NCBI RefSeq assembly: GCF_001618865.1
Contig: NZ_CP015136.1
Location: 7,289,001-7,353,000 of the forward strand
Direction of reading: 5' to 3'
From: Luteitalea pratensis
GTDB lineage: Bacteria; Acidobacteriota; Vicinamibacteria; Vicinamibacterales; Vicinamibacteraceae
DNA: 64,000 bases
The first letter of the stretch is position 1, and each line of letters opens with the position of its first letter. Made by a program: the position numbers and the translations under genes. Shown here piece after piece: positions 7,500 to 15,979 of this stretch. A model generated the notes under the pieces. That model was not told the DNA's origin, made no database searches, and was given only the letters and a program-made list of their open reading frames with translations.

Positions 7500-7720
7500 G
7501 ACCGTCGAGCAAGCTCGACGGCTACGGCGCCCCGGAGACAGCTACCGACCGTCTCGTGCCCGTCGACCTGACTTGTCCGCCGTAGCCTTGGCGAAGGTGG
7601 AAGGTCGACGGCTACGCGAAACTCTGGTCGACGGCTACGCAAAACTCAGATCGACAGCTCGCGCAACTCAGATCCGACGGCTACGCGAAACTCAGGTCGA
7701 CGCGACAGTCGCCGGTGCGG
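7500..7720. repeat. Tandem TCGACGGCTACGCGAAACTC repeats and AKATADK/YGGQ element
   Basis: The 307-base gap between two TA pairs is almost entirely repeat. About four imperfect 25-28 bp units containing TCGACGGCTACGCGAAACTC lie at about 7605-7705. They are preceded by TTGTCCGCCGTAGCCTTGG (7577-7596), the element also present near 21700 and 3380, and by a small palindrome GTCGAGCAAGCTCGAC (7504-7519). No coding potential is convincing here. Confidence 0.75.
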
Positions 7721-7751
7721 CCGTGGACGGCGTGCGGCAGTCGAGACCGGG

Positions 7752-8102
7752 TCAGGCGAGCACGGCCTGGGCGACGTCGCGCAGCGCGCGGTCCCGCGTG
7801 ATCAACGGGACCGCCGCGAGCCGCGCCGACGCGAGCAGATGCAGGTCGACCCACCCCAGCCCCCGGCCGCCGAGACGATGGCCCTCGAGAAGGTGGTGGA
7901 CCTCAGTCTCGGTGGCGAGGGGCGCCTCCGGCAGGTGCCGCAGATGCCCCAGCACTACCTCGCGCTGGCGCAGGGTGCCGCACGCGATCTCGCCGATCAC
8001 GAACGGGTGGACGAGCACCATGCCTTCCTCGAGCAGCGCCGCGAGTTCGGCGTCGCCGCGGCGCAAGTGGTCGATCCACACCGACGTGTCGACGAGCGTC
8101 AT
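7752..8102 (-). CDS. vapC: VapC-type PIN-domain toxin
   Basis: A 116-residue PIN-domain toxin starting MTLVDTSVWIDHLRRGD, the typical VapC opening. Asp5, Glu in VIGEIACG, Asp in GWVDLHLLA and Asp in ITRDRALR supply the catalytic set. The ATG at 8102 is used because it overlaps the vapB stop by 4 bases. It belongs to the VapC group partnered by ribbon-helix-helix VapB proteins. Confidence 0.88.
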   Translation of the reverse strand: MTLVDTSVWIDHLRRGDAELAALLEEGMVLVHPFVIGEIACGTLRQREVVLGHLRHLPEAPLATETEVHHLLEGHRLGGRGLGWVDLHLLASARLAAVPLITRDRALRDVAQAVLA

Positions 8103-8299
8103 GGCTTCGGACGGCGTCGCGACCGATCGGCCACCGAGGCCTCCGGGTCCGACCCCGCGAGGCGACGTAACCGCGATGAATGCTCGCGGGCGATGAGGGC
8201 CCGCAAGCCCTCGTGCACCAGCGCCGTCTTCTCCGTGACCCCCGTGAGCCGGCGGGCCTCCTCCAGCAACGTGTCGTCCAGGATCATGGTCGTCCTCAT
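8099..8299 (-). CDS. vapB: VapB-type antitoxin
   Basis: A 66-residue protein, MRTTMILDDTLLEEARRLTG followed by VTEKTALVHEGLRALIAREH. This is the ribbon-helix-helix N-terminus of VapB antitoxins, with a basic C-terminal tail. A second ATG four codons in has AGGA six bases upstream and may be the true start. It is translationally coupled to the downstream vapC. Confidence 0.82.
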   Translation of the reverse strand: MRTTMILDDTLLEEARRLTGVTEKTALVHEGLRALIAREHSSRLRRLAGSDPEASVADRSRRRPKP

Positions 8300-8537
8300 G
8301 CATATGAGTATGGCTCATTTCGTGCCTCTCGTCGAGCGGGAACGAGGGCGGTCCAATCGGGACGAACGCAGAACGCTGGATGCCGAACGCCGAGCAGACC
8401 GTCAACTGCATCGTCAGCGTCAACGAGGCACGAACCGCGCCGTTTGAACACCGTGGACTGGCGCAGGGAACCTGGCGTCGCGGATCGCCGATGTGGCAGG
8501 AACTGCCGCGGCGGAGGGGGATGGGGGTGGCAAAAAG

Positions 8538-8611
8538 GCATGCCTCATGCCTCATGCCTCATGCCTAACGCTTGACGCTTGACGCTTGAGGCTTGAGGCT
8601 TGAGGCTTGAC
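8538..8611. repeat. Heptamer arrays GCATGCCTCAT- and GCTTGAG-type
   Basis: About four CATGCCT units are followed by three ACGCTTG and four GGCTTGA units in direct succession. One array appears to mutate stepwise into the next while keeping the 7-bp period. The rest of the 526-base gap 8300-8825 holds a short GAACGCC array (about 8368-8395) and no gene I can support. Confidence 0.85.
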
Positions 8612-8825
8612 GCGTCGGGGCCTGACGGCGAACACACGGCGACATGAGGATCGAGGCGGCGGCACGCCGGCGCGCAGGCCGCGGAGAGGCCACCACACCG
8701 ACCGGGCGCCGAAGCTGAGGCACGCGCCAAATGTCTTCGGACTCAACGTGTCCGGGCGTCCAGACGCCATCCGGCAACCAACGCCCTGGCCGGACGCTCG
8801 ACGGAGTGGCTACCTGGACGGAGGC

Positions 8826-10631
8826 CTACTCGCGGTCGCCGCGGTCCTTGCGCACCATGACGCGGCGGCCGCGCACCTTGGCGTTGCGCAACGAAATCAT
8901 GATCCGCGTGGCGAGTGCCTCGGGGACGTCCACGAGCGACGACTCCTCGCCGATGCGGATGGCGCCGATGACGCCGCTGTCGACGTCGGCCTCGCCCGCG
9001 ATCGCGCCGACGAGATCGGCCGGCCGCACACCCGCTGCCTTGCCGATATTGATGTGCAGCACGGCGCGGGCACCACCGGCGCCCCGTGGCCCGCCGGCGC
9101 GCGACGGACGACTCGGCGGACCTTCCTTGCCCTCACGAGCGCGACGGGGTCGTTCCTCATCATCCCGGCCGCGGGCAGGGCGTTCGGAGTACGCCGGCCG
9201 ACGCTCGGCGGCGGCCATGGCTTCGTCGAGGGACGGTCCTGCCGCCGCCTCTCCGGCCTCGCGCTTCGACCCACCCTTGGCCTTCCCCTTCGTTGTCGTG
9301 GTGCCAGCCGGATCGTCGTGCAGCAGGCGGATCGCCGCCGCGGCGACGTCGAGCACGTCGAACTCCTGCGCGAGACGATCGACAACGGCACGGGCCTGCT
9401 CGAGGCCGCCTTCGACGATCTGCGCGCGGACGGCGGCAAGCGTCGTATCCAGCCGACGTGCCTGCAGGTCCGCTTCGGTCGGGATCGGGAGGATCTCGAT
9501 CTTCGACCGGACGGCTCCCTCGATCGACCGCAGTTGGCGATGCTGTCGCGGATCGACCAGGGAGATGGCCATGCCCTCGCGACCGGCGCGGCCGGTGCGG
9601 CCGATGCGGTGCACGTACACCTCGGGCGTCATCGGCAGGTCGTAGTTGACGACGTGGGAGACGTGCTCGATGTCGAGTCCACGCGCCGCGACATCGGTGG
9701 CGACGAGCACGTCCGCCTGCCCGGTGCGGAACATCTGCATCACGCGATCGCGCGCCTTCTGCTCCATGCCGCCATGCAGCGCCTTGGCGCCGTAGCCGTG
9801 GGCTGCGAGCGTGTCCGTGAGCTCGTCGACCTCGGTGCGCGTCCGGCAGAACACGATCGCCGACGAGGGCGTCTCGACGTCCAGCACGCGCCCGAGCGCC
9901 GCGGTCTTCTGCTGGCGCGGCACCAGGTAGGCCACCTGGCGGATGCGTGGCAGCTTGCCCGCCGCACGCTTCTCCTTGGCGATCGCCACCCGCACCGGAT
10001 CGGTCAGGTGCGTGGACGCGATGGACTCCAGCCGTGGCGCCATCGTCGCCGCAAAGAGCGCCGTCTGTCGCTCGTCCGGGGCATTGGCCAGGATGCTCTC
10101 GATGTCCTCGGCAAAACCCATGTCGATCATCTCGTCGGCCTCGTCCAGCACCACGATCCGCAGCGCGCGCAGATCGAGTGTGTGACGGCGGAGGTGATCG
10201 AGCGCCCGTCCAGGCGTGGCGACGACGATCGACACGCCGCGGCGCAGGGCGCGGATCTGCACGTCCATCGGTGCGCCGCCGTAGAGCGGAGCCACCGCGA
10301 GGTCCGTACCGCGGGCGTACTTGTGCAGTGCCTCGGCGACCTGCATGGCCAGTTCGCGCGTCGGCACCAGCACGAGACCGCGAGGGGCGAGGCTCTTGGC
10401 GCCCTTGCGCGACAGCAGTTCAATCATCGGCAGGGCGAAGGCGGCGGTCTTGCCGGTGCCCGTGCCAGCCATGCCGAGGACGTCCTTGCCGTCGAGCAGC
10501 ACCGGAATCGCTTCGCGCTGGATGGGGGTGGGCTCCTCGTAGCCGAGCGCGGACACGGCAGAGACGAGGGCATCGGACAACCCGAGGGAGGAGAAGCCGG
10601 TGGGGGCTTCGGAGGAGGGATCGGTACTCAC
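8826..10631 (-). CDS. deaD: DEAD-box ATP-dependent RNA helicase, DeaD/CsdA type
   Basis: A 601-residue DEAD-box helicase. Visible motifs are the Q motif (ending Gln38), Walker A AGTGTGKT (55-62), PTRELA (90-95), DEAD (163-166), AAT in place of the usual SAT (194-196) and HRIGRTGR (341-348). After a charged linker (about 440-520, rich in Arg/Glu/Gly) the last 75 residues form a DbpA-type RNA-binding domain (VLHINIGKAAGVRPADLVGAI). The architecture matches DeaD/CsdA, which remodels structured RNA during ribosome assembly and cold growth. It is monocistronic with a divergent neighbour 83 bases away. Confidence 0.92.
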   Translation of the reverse strand: MSTDPSSEAPTGFSSLGLSDALVSAVSALGYEEPTPIQREAIPVLLDGKDVLGMAGTGTGKTAAFALPMIELLSRKGAKSLAPRGLVLVPTRELAMQVAEALHKYARGTDLAVAPLYGGAPMDVQIRALRRGVSIVVATPGRALDHLRRHTLDLRALRIVVLDEADEMIDMGFAEDIESILANAPDERQTALFAATMAPRLESIASTHLTDPVRVAIAKEKRAAGKLPRIRQVAYLVPRQQKTAALGRVLDVETPSSAIVFCRTRTEVDELTDTLAAHGYGAKALHGGMEQKARDRVMQMFRTGQADVLVATDVAARGLDIEHVSHVVNYDLPMTPEVYVHRIGRTGRAGREGMAISLVDPRQHRQLRSIEGAVRSKIEILPIPTEADLQARRLDTTLAAVRAQIVEGGLEQARAVVDRLAQEFDVLDVAAAAIRLLHDDPAGTTTTKGKAKGGSKREAGEAAAGPSLDEAMAAAERRPAYSERPARGRDDEERPRRAREGKEGPPSRPSRAGGPRGAGGARAVLHINIGKAAGVRPADLVGAIAGEADVDSGVIGAIRIGEESSLVDVPEALATRIMISLRNAKVRGRRVMVRKDRGDRE

Positions 10632-10714
10632 GAGAAGATCGTAGCAGTTCGAGAGAAGTGGGGCCGACGCCCGGTGTTTGACGAGTGCGCCGGGAGGCTG
10701 TCACCCTCGGCGTC

Positions 10715-11233
10715 ATGGCTCCGTTGACCGACACCGTGCAGGCATTGATCGCGGCTGATCCACAGGGCGGGTGGCTGCGCCGTATGTTCGAGCAGCTCGA
10801 GGAGGTGCACTGGGGCGCCCTTCGTACGCCTGGCACGATCACGGCGGGCCCGGTCGTTCGCGAGGTCCCGCTGGTCGATGGCGTGGTGACGATGCCGTGC
10901 GTCGTGGAGACCGATACGTTGTTACTTGCCCTCGAGGATGCTCGTTCGACGCCCCTCGCCACCGGGACCGCCGCCGATCCGAAGCGGCACCAGGTGTCCA
11001 GGGTGATCGAGGCTCTCCGCGTGCTCGCCAGGGCCAGGACCACCGATCGTGCCCACGATGCCGACCCCCTTTTCGGCGTCATCGTCGTCGGCGGGTCCGA
11101 CGTGCCAGAGCCGCACCGCACGACGATTCTCGAAGGGTTGCCGCACATCCAGCGCGAACAGGCCGAGGACCTCTACGCGAATTATTGGGGGCGGCTCGGT
11201 CCCGACGCGTTCGAGGCGCTCAGGATCGCTTAG
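10715..11233 (+). CDS. Hypothetical soluble protein
   Basis: I do not recognise this 172-residue protein. It begins MAPLTDTVQALIAADPQGGW, is predicted soluble and mixed alpha/beta, and has no signal peptide or cysteine-rich motif. A GTG at 10685 would add ten residues; the ATG is preferred as the commoner start codon, though neither has a well-spaced ribosome binding site. Base composition and third-position GC resemble the neighbours. It ends in a 14-base convergent overlap with the next gene. Confidence 0.62.
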   Translation: MAPLTDTVQALIAADPQGGWLRRMFEQLEEVHWGALRTPGTITAGPVVREVPLVDGVVTMPCVVETDTLLLALEDARSTPLATGTAADPKRHQVSRVIEALRVLARARTTDRAHDADPLFGVIVVGGSDVPEPHRTTILEGLPHIQREQAEDLYANYWGRLGPDAFEALRIA

Positions 11234-12719
11234 GGGCGGGGCGACTGGACGATGCGGCGACGGCGACGAGCAGGAACGCCAGGACGAGGAAGTAGTAGTT
11301 GAGGAAGGCCTTCTTGCCGAACGCGGCGAGGAGGAAGCATGTCACGCCCAGGGATGCCGCGAAGCCGGCTGGCGTGCGCGGCGCACGCCACCAGGCGAGG
11401 CCGATGCCGGCCAGTCCCGCCGTCAGCGACAACGCCATGGCCATCTGCTTGTTTACAGAGATGCCGAACTGCAGGAGTTCGCGCGTGAAGCTGAGCGAAT
11501 CGAGTCGGAAGGGTTCACGCAGCTGCAGCAGGACCGCCGATCGCCAGAAGGCATCGAGGTCGAGCAGCGCAAACGGCACGGTGACGACGGCCCCCACCGC
11601 GACGGCCTTCAGCACGAACCTGGCGACCTCGACCCAACGCGCAACTCGCGTGTCGCGATACCTCTTCGGCGAGACTTTCTCGGCGATTCCCGATTCCCGA
11701 CTCCCGACTTCCGTGTCCTGATCCGTGCTCTCCGGCCCCTTCCCGGCGACTCCCGACTCCCGACTCCCGAGTCCCGATTCCGACGATGGCATGAGCATCG
11801 GCGCAAACAGGAGCCCGAGCGCCATGTGCTGCTTCGATGCGATCAGCAGCCCCAACGGTAGCCACGCGCGGTCGGGCCGGCGCAGTGCGGTGGCGACGGT
11901 GATCGCCAGCAACATGATCGGGAACGGCTCGGTCCACCCTTGTTCGAGGTGAAAGACGAGACGGGGCGCCAGGAGCAGGGCGGCGGCGCAGAGCAGTCCC
12001 AGGCCATCGGACATCCAGACGATCAATCCCGCGGCGACGACGATCGCCAGGACCTCGCTGTATCGCAGGTCGCCGAGGAGCGCGTAGCCGGGCCAGGCGA
12101 GCAGCAGGCTGAGTGGCGGATAGGGGAAACCGAACAGCACCTTCCCTCCCCTGCGCATGCTCGGCGTGTAGAACGCCTCGTCGGGCCTGTAGATGTCATC
12201 GAAGGTGATGACGTAAGGGCTTTTGCCGCGCGACAGTGCGGCAAACGCCTCGACATGCACCGGGATGACGTCGATGTGGGGTTTCGGGGATTCGCGCACG
12301 GTCCAGGCACCGAGCCACAGCCCGACCGCGAGGATCACGATCGCCGCCAGGCGGCGGGCCATTGCGCCATGCGCGGGACGAACGCTGATCGCCACGAGGC
12401 ACGCCACGGTTACAGCCACGAGCAGGTCCGGATGCGCCGACGGCCTCGGGTCCGGCATGTAAAGCGCCAGTGGCTTGCTGACCAGCGCGGTGGTGCTCAC
12501 GAGCACCCCGACCGTCAACAGCAGCCGGAACGGTTCGTCATCACGATCCGCATCCGTACCCCACGGCCAGCGGACACCTGTCAGCCCAAGGATGGCGGCA
12601 ATCAGCGACAGGCCCAGCCACACGAGCGTCGGCTCGTCGTAGAAGCCCGCGGAGAGCTGGAGCGTCAGGCTCAGGCCGATCGCGGCGACGATGAGCCATC
12701 GTCGGGATAGCGTACGCAC
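11220..12719 (-). CDS. Polytopic membrane protein, GT-C/mannosyltransferase-like
   Basis: A 499-residue protein with about ten hydrophobic segments, resembling the GT-C glycosyltransferase-type (DUF2029/GT87) polytopic proteins. The start is placed at a GTG immediately before RTLSRRWLIVAAIGL, the first helix; a GTG at 12845 would add 42 low-complexity residues. Between two membrane segments the frame contains SGLGSRESGVAGK and GSRESGIAEKV, encoded by heptamer arrays at about 11682-11790. These lie in a cytoplasmic or periplasmic loop and keep the frame. A lipid-linked sugar donor is usual for the family; substrate unknown. Confidence 0.68.
   Translation of the reverse strand: MRTLSRRWLIVAAIGLSLTLQLSAGFYDEPTLVWLGLSLIAAILGLTGVRWPWGTDADRDDEPFRLLLTVGVLVSTTALVSKPLALYMPDPRPSAHPDLLVAVTVACLVAISVRPAHGAMARRLAAIVILAVGLWLGAWTVRESPKPHIDVIPVHVEAFAALSRGKSPYVITFDDIYRPDEAFYTPSMRRGGKVLFGFPYPPLSLLLAWPGYALLGDLRYSEVLAIVVAAGLIVWMSDGLGLLCAAALLLAPRLVFHLEQGWTEPFPIMLLAITVATALRRPDRAWLPLGLLIASKQHMALGLLFAPMLMPSSESGLGSRESGVAGKGPESTDQDTEVGSRESGIAEKVSPKRYRDTRVARWVEVARFVLKAVAVGAVVTVPFALLDLDAFWRSAVLLQLREPFRLDSLSFTRELLQFGISVNKQMAMALSLTAGLAGIGLAWWRAPRTPAGFAASLGVTCFLLAAFGKKAFLNYYFLVLAFLLVAVAASSSRPAPKRS
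11682..11790. repeat. In-frame heptamer arrays (GATTCCC / GACTCCC)n
   Basis: Two clusters of 7-bp units are separated by about 35 bases: CGATTCCCGATTCCCGACTC near 11692-11711 and CCCGACTCCCGACTCCCGAG near 11752-11771. Both lie inside the membrane-protein gene. They are the complement of the GGGAGTC units found at 373 and 20886. Confidence 0.82.
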
Positions 12720-12769
12720 GCCAGAAGCGTGAGCCACGTCGGCGGTTCCGGCAAGGTGAACCTTACTCG

Positions 12770-12994
12770 TCAGTTCTCGCGACTGAGAACGACCCAGCCC
12801 CGGGCGACGAGTTCGTCGTCGCCGGCCAGGGCGTCGAGGGCCCACAGAGCGGGCGCCCGCACGACAGGAGTCGGGATGGAGACCTGCGCGACGTGGGCGA
12901 GGACGGGCGCGTGGAATGCGGACGCGCGCGCCGACAGGCGACGACTCGGACGGGTGGCGCGGATCAGGCGATCGGGGCGGGGATCAAGACACAT
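12770..12994 (-). CDS. Small hypothetical protein
   Basis: A possible 74-residue product starting MCLDPRPDRLIRATRPSRRL. The ATG is preceded at seven bases by GAGGAG, a good ribosome binding site, which is the main support. Composition is Ala/Arg/Val-rich with no motif I recognise. It would lie 50 bases upstream of the GT-C-like gene on the same strand. Confidence 0.38.
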   Translation of the reverse strand: MCLDPRPDRLIRATRPSRRLSARASAFHAPVLAHVAQVSIPTPVVRAPALWALDALAGDDELVARGWVVLSREN

Positions 12995-13211
12995 GACGAC
13001 TCCTCGAGAACTCTGACCGGAGCCGCCGCCATGCCGAAGGCATGGAACACGCGCTTGCGACAGCACCTGCTGTCGCCACATCGATGCCGGACTGCGACGT
13101 GCCCTCATGGGGTCGACGTCCCTGGCATCGGGGCACCCTGGCGTGTTGCCGGGGTTGCCGGGCGCGTTACCGCGCCACTCCGGATGTACGAGTCGAAGCG
13201 TGCCATGCAGA

Positions 13212-13238
13212 ACAGGCGCAGCCAAGGGCTGCGCCTGT
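13212..13238. terminator. Strong hairpin, possible terminator or small structured repeat
   Basis: A perfect 12-bp stem (ACAGGCGCAGCC / GGCTGCGCCTGT) with a 3-base loop. No T-run follows on either side, so it is not a textbook intrinsic terminator. It lies just downstream of the histone-like gene (minus strand). A smaller hairpin GCGACAG/CTGTCGC lies at about 13056-13076. The remainder of 12995-13274 shows no gene. Confidence 0.5.
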
Positions 13239-13274
13239 CATGTGGCGACCTATGACACAGCCAGGCCGTCAGGC

Positions 13275-13853
13275 CTAGCGGCGCTTCGTGCCCCTGCGAG
13301 CCGCCACTACCTTCCTCGCGACTACCTTCCTCACGACGGCTCTCTTCGCGGCCTCGACCACCACCGCCTTGAGGAGCTCGCGGGCCACGGCGTCACGGAC
13401 GACCTTCCTCGCGACGGCCTTCCTCACGACGGCCCGTCGGACGGCCTTCTTCACGACCGCCTTGCGCACGGCCTTCTTCGCGGCCGCCTTGCCGACGGCC
13501 TTCCTCGCGACGGCCTTCCTCACGACGGCGCGGCGAACGGCCTTCTTCACGACCGCCTTGCGGACAGCCCGCTTCACGACCGCCTTGCGGACGGCCCGCT
13601 TCACGGCCGCCTTGCGGACGGCCTTCTTCACGGCCGCCTTGCGGACGGCTTTCTTCACGACCGCCTTGCGGATGGCCCGCTTCACGACCGCCTTCTTCAC
13701 GGCCGCCCTGCGGACCGCCTTCTTCACCACCCTCTTCGCGGCGGCCTTGCGGGCGACCTTCGCGACCGCCGAGGCCGCAAGGGTCTCGGCAGCCGGCGTC
13801 GCTTCAGTGGCCGGCGTGCTGCCAGCGTCGATGGTCTCGTTCACGTCGTTCAT
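13275..13853 (-). CDS. Histone-H1-like Lys/Ala/Val repeat protein
   Basis: A 192-residue, extremely basic protein. After an acidic N-terminal tail (MNDVNETIDAGSTPATEATP) the rest is a run of about fifteen imperfect units of the KAVRKAVVK type, nine residues (27 bases) in the clearest part. It ends ARRGTKRR. There are no aromatic residues. Proteins of this type resemble bacterial histone-H1-like nucleoid proteins (HC1/HctB, AlgP) that bind DNA non-specifically. The ATG at 13853 is chosen because GGGAGG sits five bases upstream. The richness in Val rather than Pro is unlike AlgP. DNA binding is inferred from charge and repeat pattern. Confidence 0.72.
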   Translation of the reverse strand: MNDVNETIDAGSTPATEATPAAETLAASAVAKVARKAAAKRVVKKAVRRAAVKKAVVKRAIRKAVVKKAVRKAAVKKAVRKAAVKRAVRKAVVKRAVRKAVVKKAVRRAVVRKAVARKAVGKAAAKKAVRKAVVKKAVRRAVVRKAVARKVVRDAVARELLKAVVVEAAKRAVVRKVVARKVVAARRGTKRR

Positions 13854-14324
13854 CGTGCCTCCCATGCACAAGTGCCCGCACGCGCGGGTTCATTGGGTCC
13901 TTGCAAGGCCGTATCGGCATGACGCAAGGACATCTACAGGATCGCGCACGAGCATACCCGCAAAAATTTCAAGTGGTGAGGACAATCTCGCGAAGAAACC
14001 CTATCGGGATGCGCATGCGCGAGTCGTACGAACGTCTCGGTGCGGCTGTGAGCGAGTGGAAGTGTCTGTGGTCACGCTCTGCGACATTGGTCGCGTCATG
14101 CACCGCAAGACGCGTCGGTTGATCTGGTCGCAGCGGCACTGCATGTCCCAACGCTCGTGCGGCGCGCAATGGACCCGCGTGCTGCAGTTCATCGTGTGAG
14201 TGAGGGCGATCCCGTTTTCGATCGCTCGCGTCGTCGCAAGCGCTGCCCAGGCGTGACGTCCAAGCGCCACGTTCGCCAACCGAATTACTGCTGGCGAGTC
14301 CAATCTCGACTTCCAGCGTCCAAC

Positions 14325-14404
14325 TCGCGATTCGCGATTCCGGGCTCCCGGTTCCCGATTACCGGTTCCCGATTACCGTCCCGATTCCCGGTCCCCGGTT
14401 CGCA
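14325..14404. repeat. Mixed heptamer array (GATTCCC, GGTTCCC, GATTACC)
   Basis: About ten 7-bp units with drifting sequence, ending about ten bases before the TATACT box of the next gene. The rest of the 591-base gap 13854-14444 contains a locally AT-richer stretch (13955-14010) and no open frame I can support. Confidence 0.8.
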
Positions 14405-14410
14405 GAATCG

Positions 14411-14440
14411 CTATACTCCCGGTGATCGTCACCAAGGAGC
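14411..14440 (+). promoter_or_regulatory. Possible -10 box and ribosome binding site
   Basis: CTATACT at 14411-14417 resembles a -10 element, but no clear -35 can be seen because the heptamer array occupies that position. AAGGAG at 14434-14439 lies five bases before the ATG at 14445 and fixes that start. Confidence 0.4.
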
Positions 14441-14444
14441 GTCC

Positions 14445-15356
14445 ATGCGATTCAGTCAATGCCTGCTCGCCGCGGCCGTGGCATCCGCACTTGTGGGTCT
14501 CGGCGCCGTCACCCCAGAGATACCCGTGTCAGCCGCTCGCCTCGCGCAAGCCCCCTTGTACAAGAACCCGATTGCACTACAGCTCTACAGCTTCCGGGAG
14601 AGCTTCAAGACTACCGGCGTGCCCGCGACGCTTGCCAAGGTCAAGGCGATGGGGTTCACGCACGTCGAGTTGGCCGGTACCTATGGTCTGACCCGCGAAC
14701 AGTTCAAGGCGGAACTCGAAAAGGCCGGCCTCACCGCGATCTCGACGCACGTCGACATCAAGCTGCTCGCGAGCCCTGCCGACTCCGGCAAGCTGCTCGA
14801 CGATGCGAAGTTCTACGGGGTGAAGTACATCGGCTGTGCCTGGTTCCCGCATGAGGGGACCTTCGACGAGGCCGATGCCGACGCAGCCATCAAGGCGTTC
14901 AACGCCGCGGGCAAGAACGCCGCGGCCGCCGGGCTGCAGTTCTTCTATCACGCGCACGGATACGAGTTCGCCCCCGGTGCGGCCAAGGGCACGCTGTTCG
15001 ACAAGGTCCTGACACAGACCGACCCCAAAACCGTGAAGTTCGAGCTCGACATCTTCTGGGCGTATCACGGCGGCGCCGATCCGGTGGCGCTCCTCAAGGC
15101 ACATCCGGACCGTTTCGTGCTGACCCACCTGAAGGACATGAAGCCCGGCACCAAGAAGGACAACACCGGCCACGCGCCCGATGACTCGAGCGTCGCCCTT
15201 GGTTCCGGCGAGGTGCCCGTCAAGGGAGTGGTCGAGGCGGCGCGCTCGACTGCCGTGCAGTGGCACATCATCGAAGAGGAGTCGCCCGAGCCGGACAAGA
15301 ACGTTCCGGCTGGACTCGCCTACCTCAAGTCGCTCGCGGGCGGCCCCAAGAGCTGA
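14445..15356 (+). CDS. Secreted sugar phosphate isomerase/epimerase-like TIM barrel
   Basis: A 303-residue protein with a signal peptide (residues 1-29) followed by an AP-endonuclease-2/xylose-isomerase-like TIM barrel. It opens IALQLYSFRESF and continues GFTHVELAGTYGLT. Metal-ligand candidates follow the family order: Glu in HVELAG, His in YHAHGYEF, Glu/Asp in KFELDIFW and His in VLTHLKDMK, with Glu in IIEEESP near the end. Secreted members of this family are common in Acidobacteriota and Planctomycetes, but substrates are mostly unknown. AAGGAG upstream decides the start. Confidence 0.85.
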   Translation: MRFSQCLLAAAVASALVGLGAVTPEIPVSAARLAQAPLYKNPIALQLYSFRESFKTTGVPATLAKVKAMGFTHVELAGTYGLTREQFKAELEKAGLTAISTHVDIKLLASPADSGKLLDDAKFYGVKYIGCAWFPHEGTFDEADADAAIKAFNAAGKNAAAAGLQFFYHAHGYEFAPGAAKGTLFDKVLTQTDPKTVKFELDIFWAYHGGADPVALLKAHPDRFVLTHLKDMKPGTKKDNTGHAPDDSSVALGSGEVPVKGVVEAARSTAVQWHIIEEESPEPDKNVPAGLAYLKSLAGGPKS

Positions 15357-15371
15357 CCCTCGGCATGTCCG

Positions 15372-15403
15372 GGCACGGCCCGCTCGGAGAGCGGGCCCTA
15401 CCT
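15372..15403. repeat. GTAGGG palindrome
   Basis: A near-perfect copy of the GGCCCGCTC-GGA-GAGCGGGCC stem followed by CTACC, lying between the isomerase-like and GNAT genes. It ends four bases before the chosen GNAT start codon. A longer GNAT frame would read through it as GERALPS. Confidence 0.82.
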
Positions 15404-15406
15404 TCG

Positions 15407-15967
15407 ATGCAGTTACCCCTCCGCCTGCACGAGCTGCTGCCACTCCGCACACCCAGGCTGCGACTCGTCGAGCTCGACCTCTCCCATCTCTCCCCGCTGG
15501 CGGCGATGCTGGCCGACCCGGTCGTGATGCGGTACTTCCCGCGCGTGATGACGAAGGCCGAGTCCGAGCAGTGGCTCCGCCGTACCATCGACCGCTATCG
15601 TCGGCACGGCACGGGGCTGCTCGCCGTCCTGCAAGACCGCGACGGCACCACCGCGTTTCTCGGCGACTGCGGCCTGCAGGTCCGGACCTTCGCCGGCCGG
15701 GCGCATCTCGAACTGGGATACCACTTCACGCGTGCGGCGTGGGGACGAGGCTATGCGACAGAGGCGGCGCAGGCCTGCGTCACGCTGGCCTTGCGACACC
15801 TCGCGGTCTCGGAAGTGATCGCGCTGATTCGCCCGGAGAACGTCCCCTCCATCGGCGTTGCCCGGCGGATCGGCATGTCGCGGGCCGGTTGTGTGCTCCA
15901 TTCGGGTCTCGTGCACGACGTCTGGCGGCTGACGCGAGAGGCCTGCGAAGCACTCGCCCTACAATAG
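15407..15967 (+). CDS. GNAT family N-acetyltransferase (RimJ-like)
   Basis: A 186-residue acetyltransferase of the RimJ/RimL type. It opens TPRLRLVELDLSHL and shows ELGYHFTRAAWGRGYATEAA (acetyl-CoA-binding motif A) and RPENVPSIGVARRIGM. The ATG at 15407 is chosen; an upstream ATG at 15365 would require translating the palindromic repeat. It sits 12 bases before the UPF0182 gene and may be cotranscribed with it. The acetyl acceptor is unknown. Confidence 0.87.
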   Translation: MQLPLRLHELLPLRTPRLRLVELDLSHLSPLAAMLADPVVMRYFPRVMTKAESEQWLRRTIDRYRRHGTGLLAVLQDRDGTTAFLGDCGLQVRTFAGRAHLELGYHFTRAAWGRGYATEAAQACVTLALRHLAVSEVIALIRPENVPSIGVARRIGMSRAGCVLHSGLVHDVWRLTREACEALALQ

Positions 15968-15979
15968 GGCGGTCCCGAC

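Noticed and set aside
7500-7720. CRISPR-like direct repeats
   Set aside because: Units are imperfect, contiguous rather than separated by unique spacers, and no cas gene is nearby.
8607-10727. Plus-strand open frame of 706 codons opposite the DEAD-box helicase
   Set aside because: It mirrors a complete helicase gene with all motifs on the other strand; its translation is Arg/Ala/His-rich with no domain. High GC makes such antisense frames common.
13288-14199. Plus-strand Thr/Ala/Phe-rich repeat frame of 303 codons
   Set aside because: It is the antisense of the Lys/Ala/Val repeat gene, which has a good ribosome binding site and a sensible basic composition.
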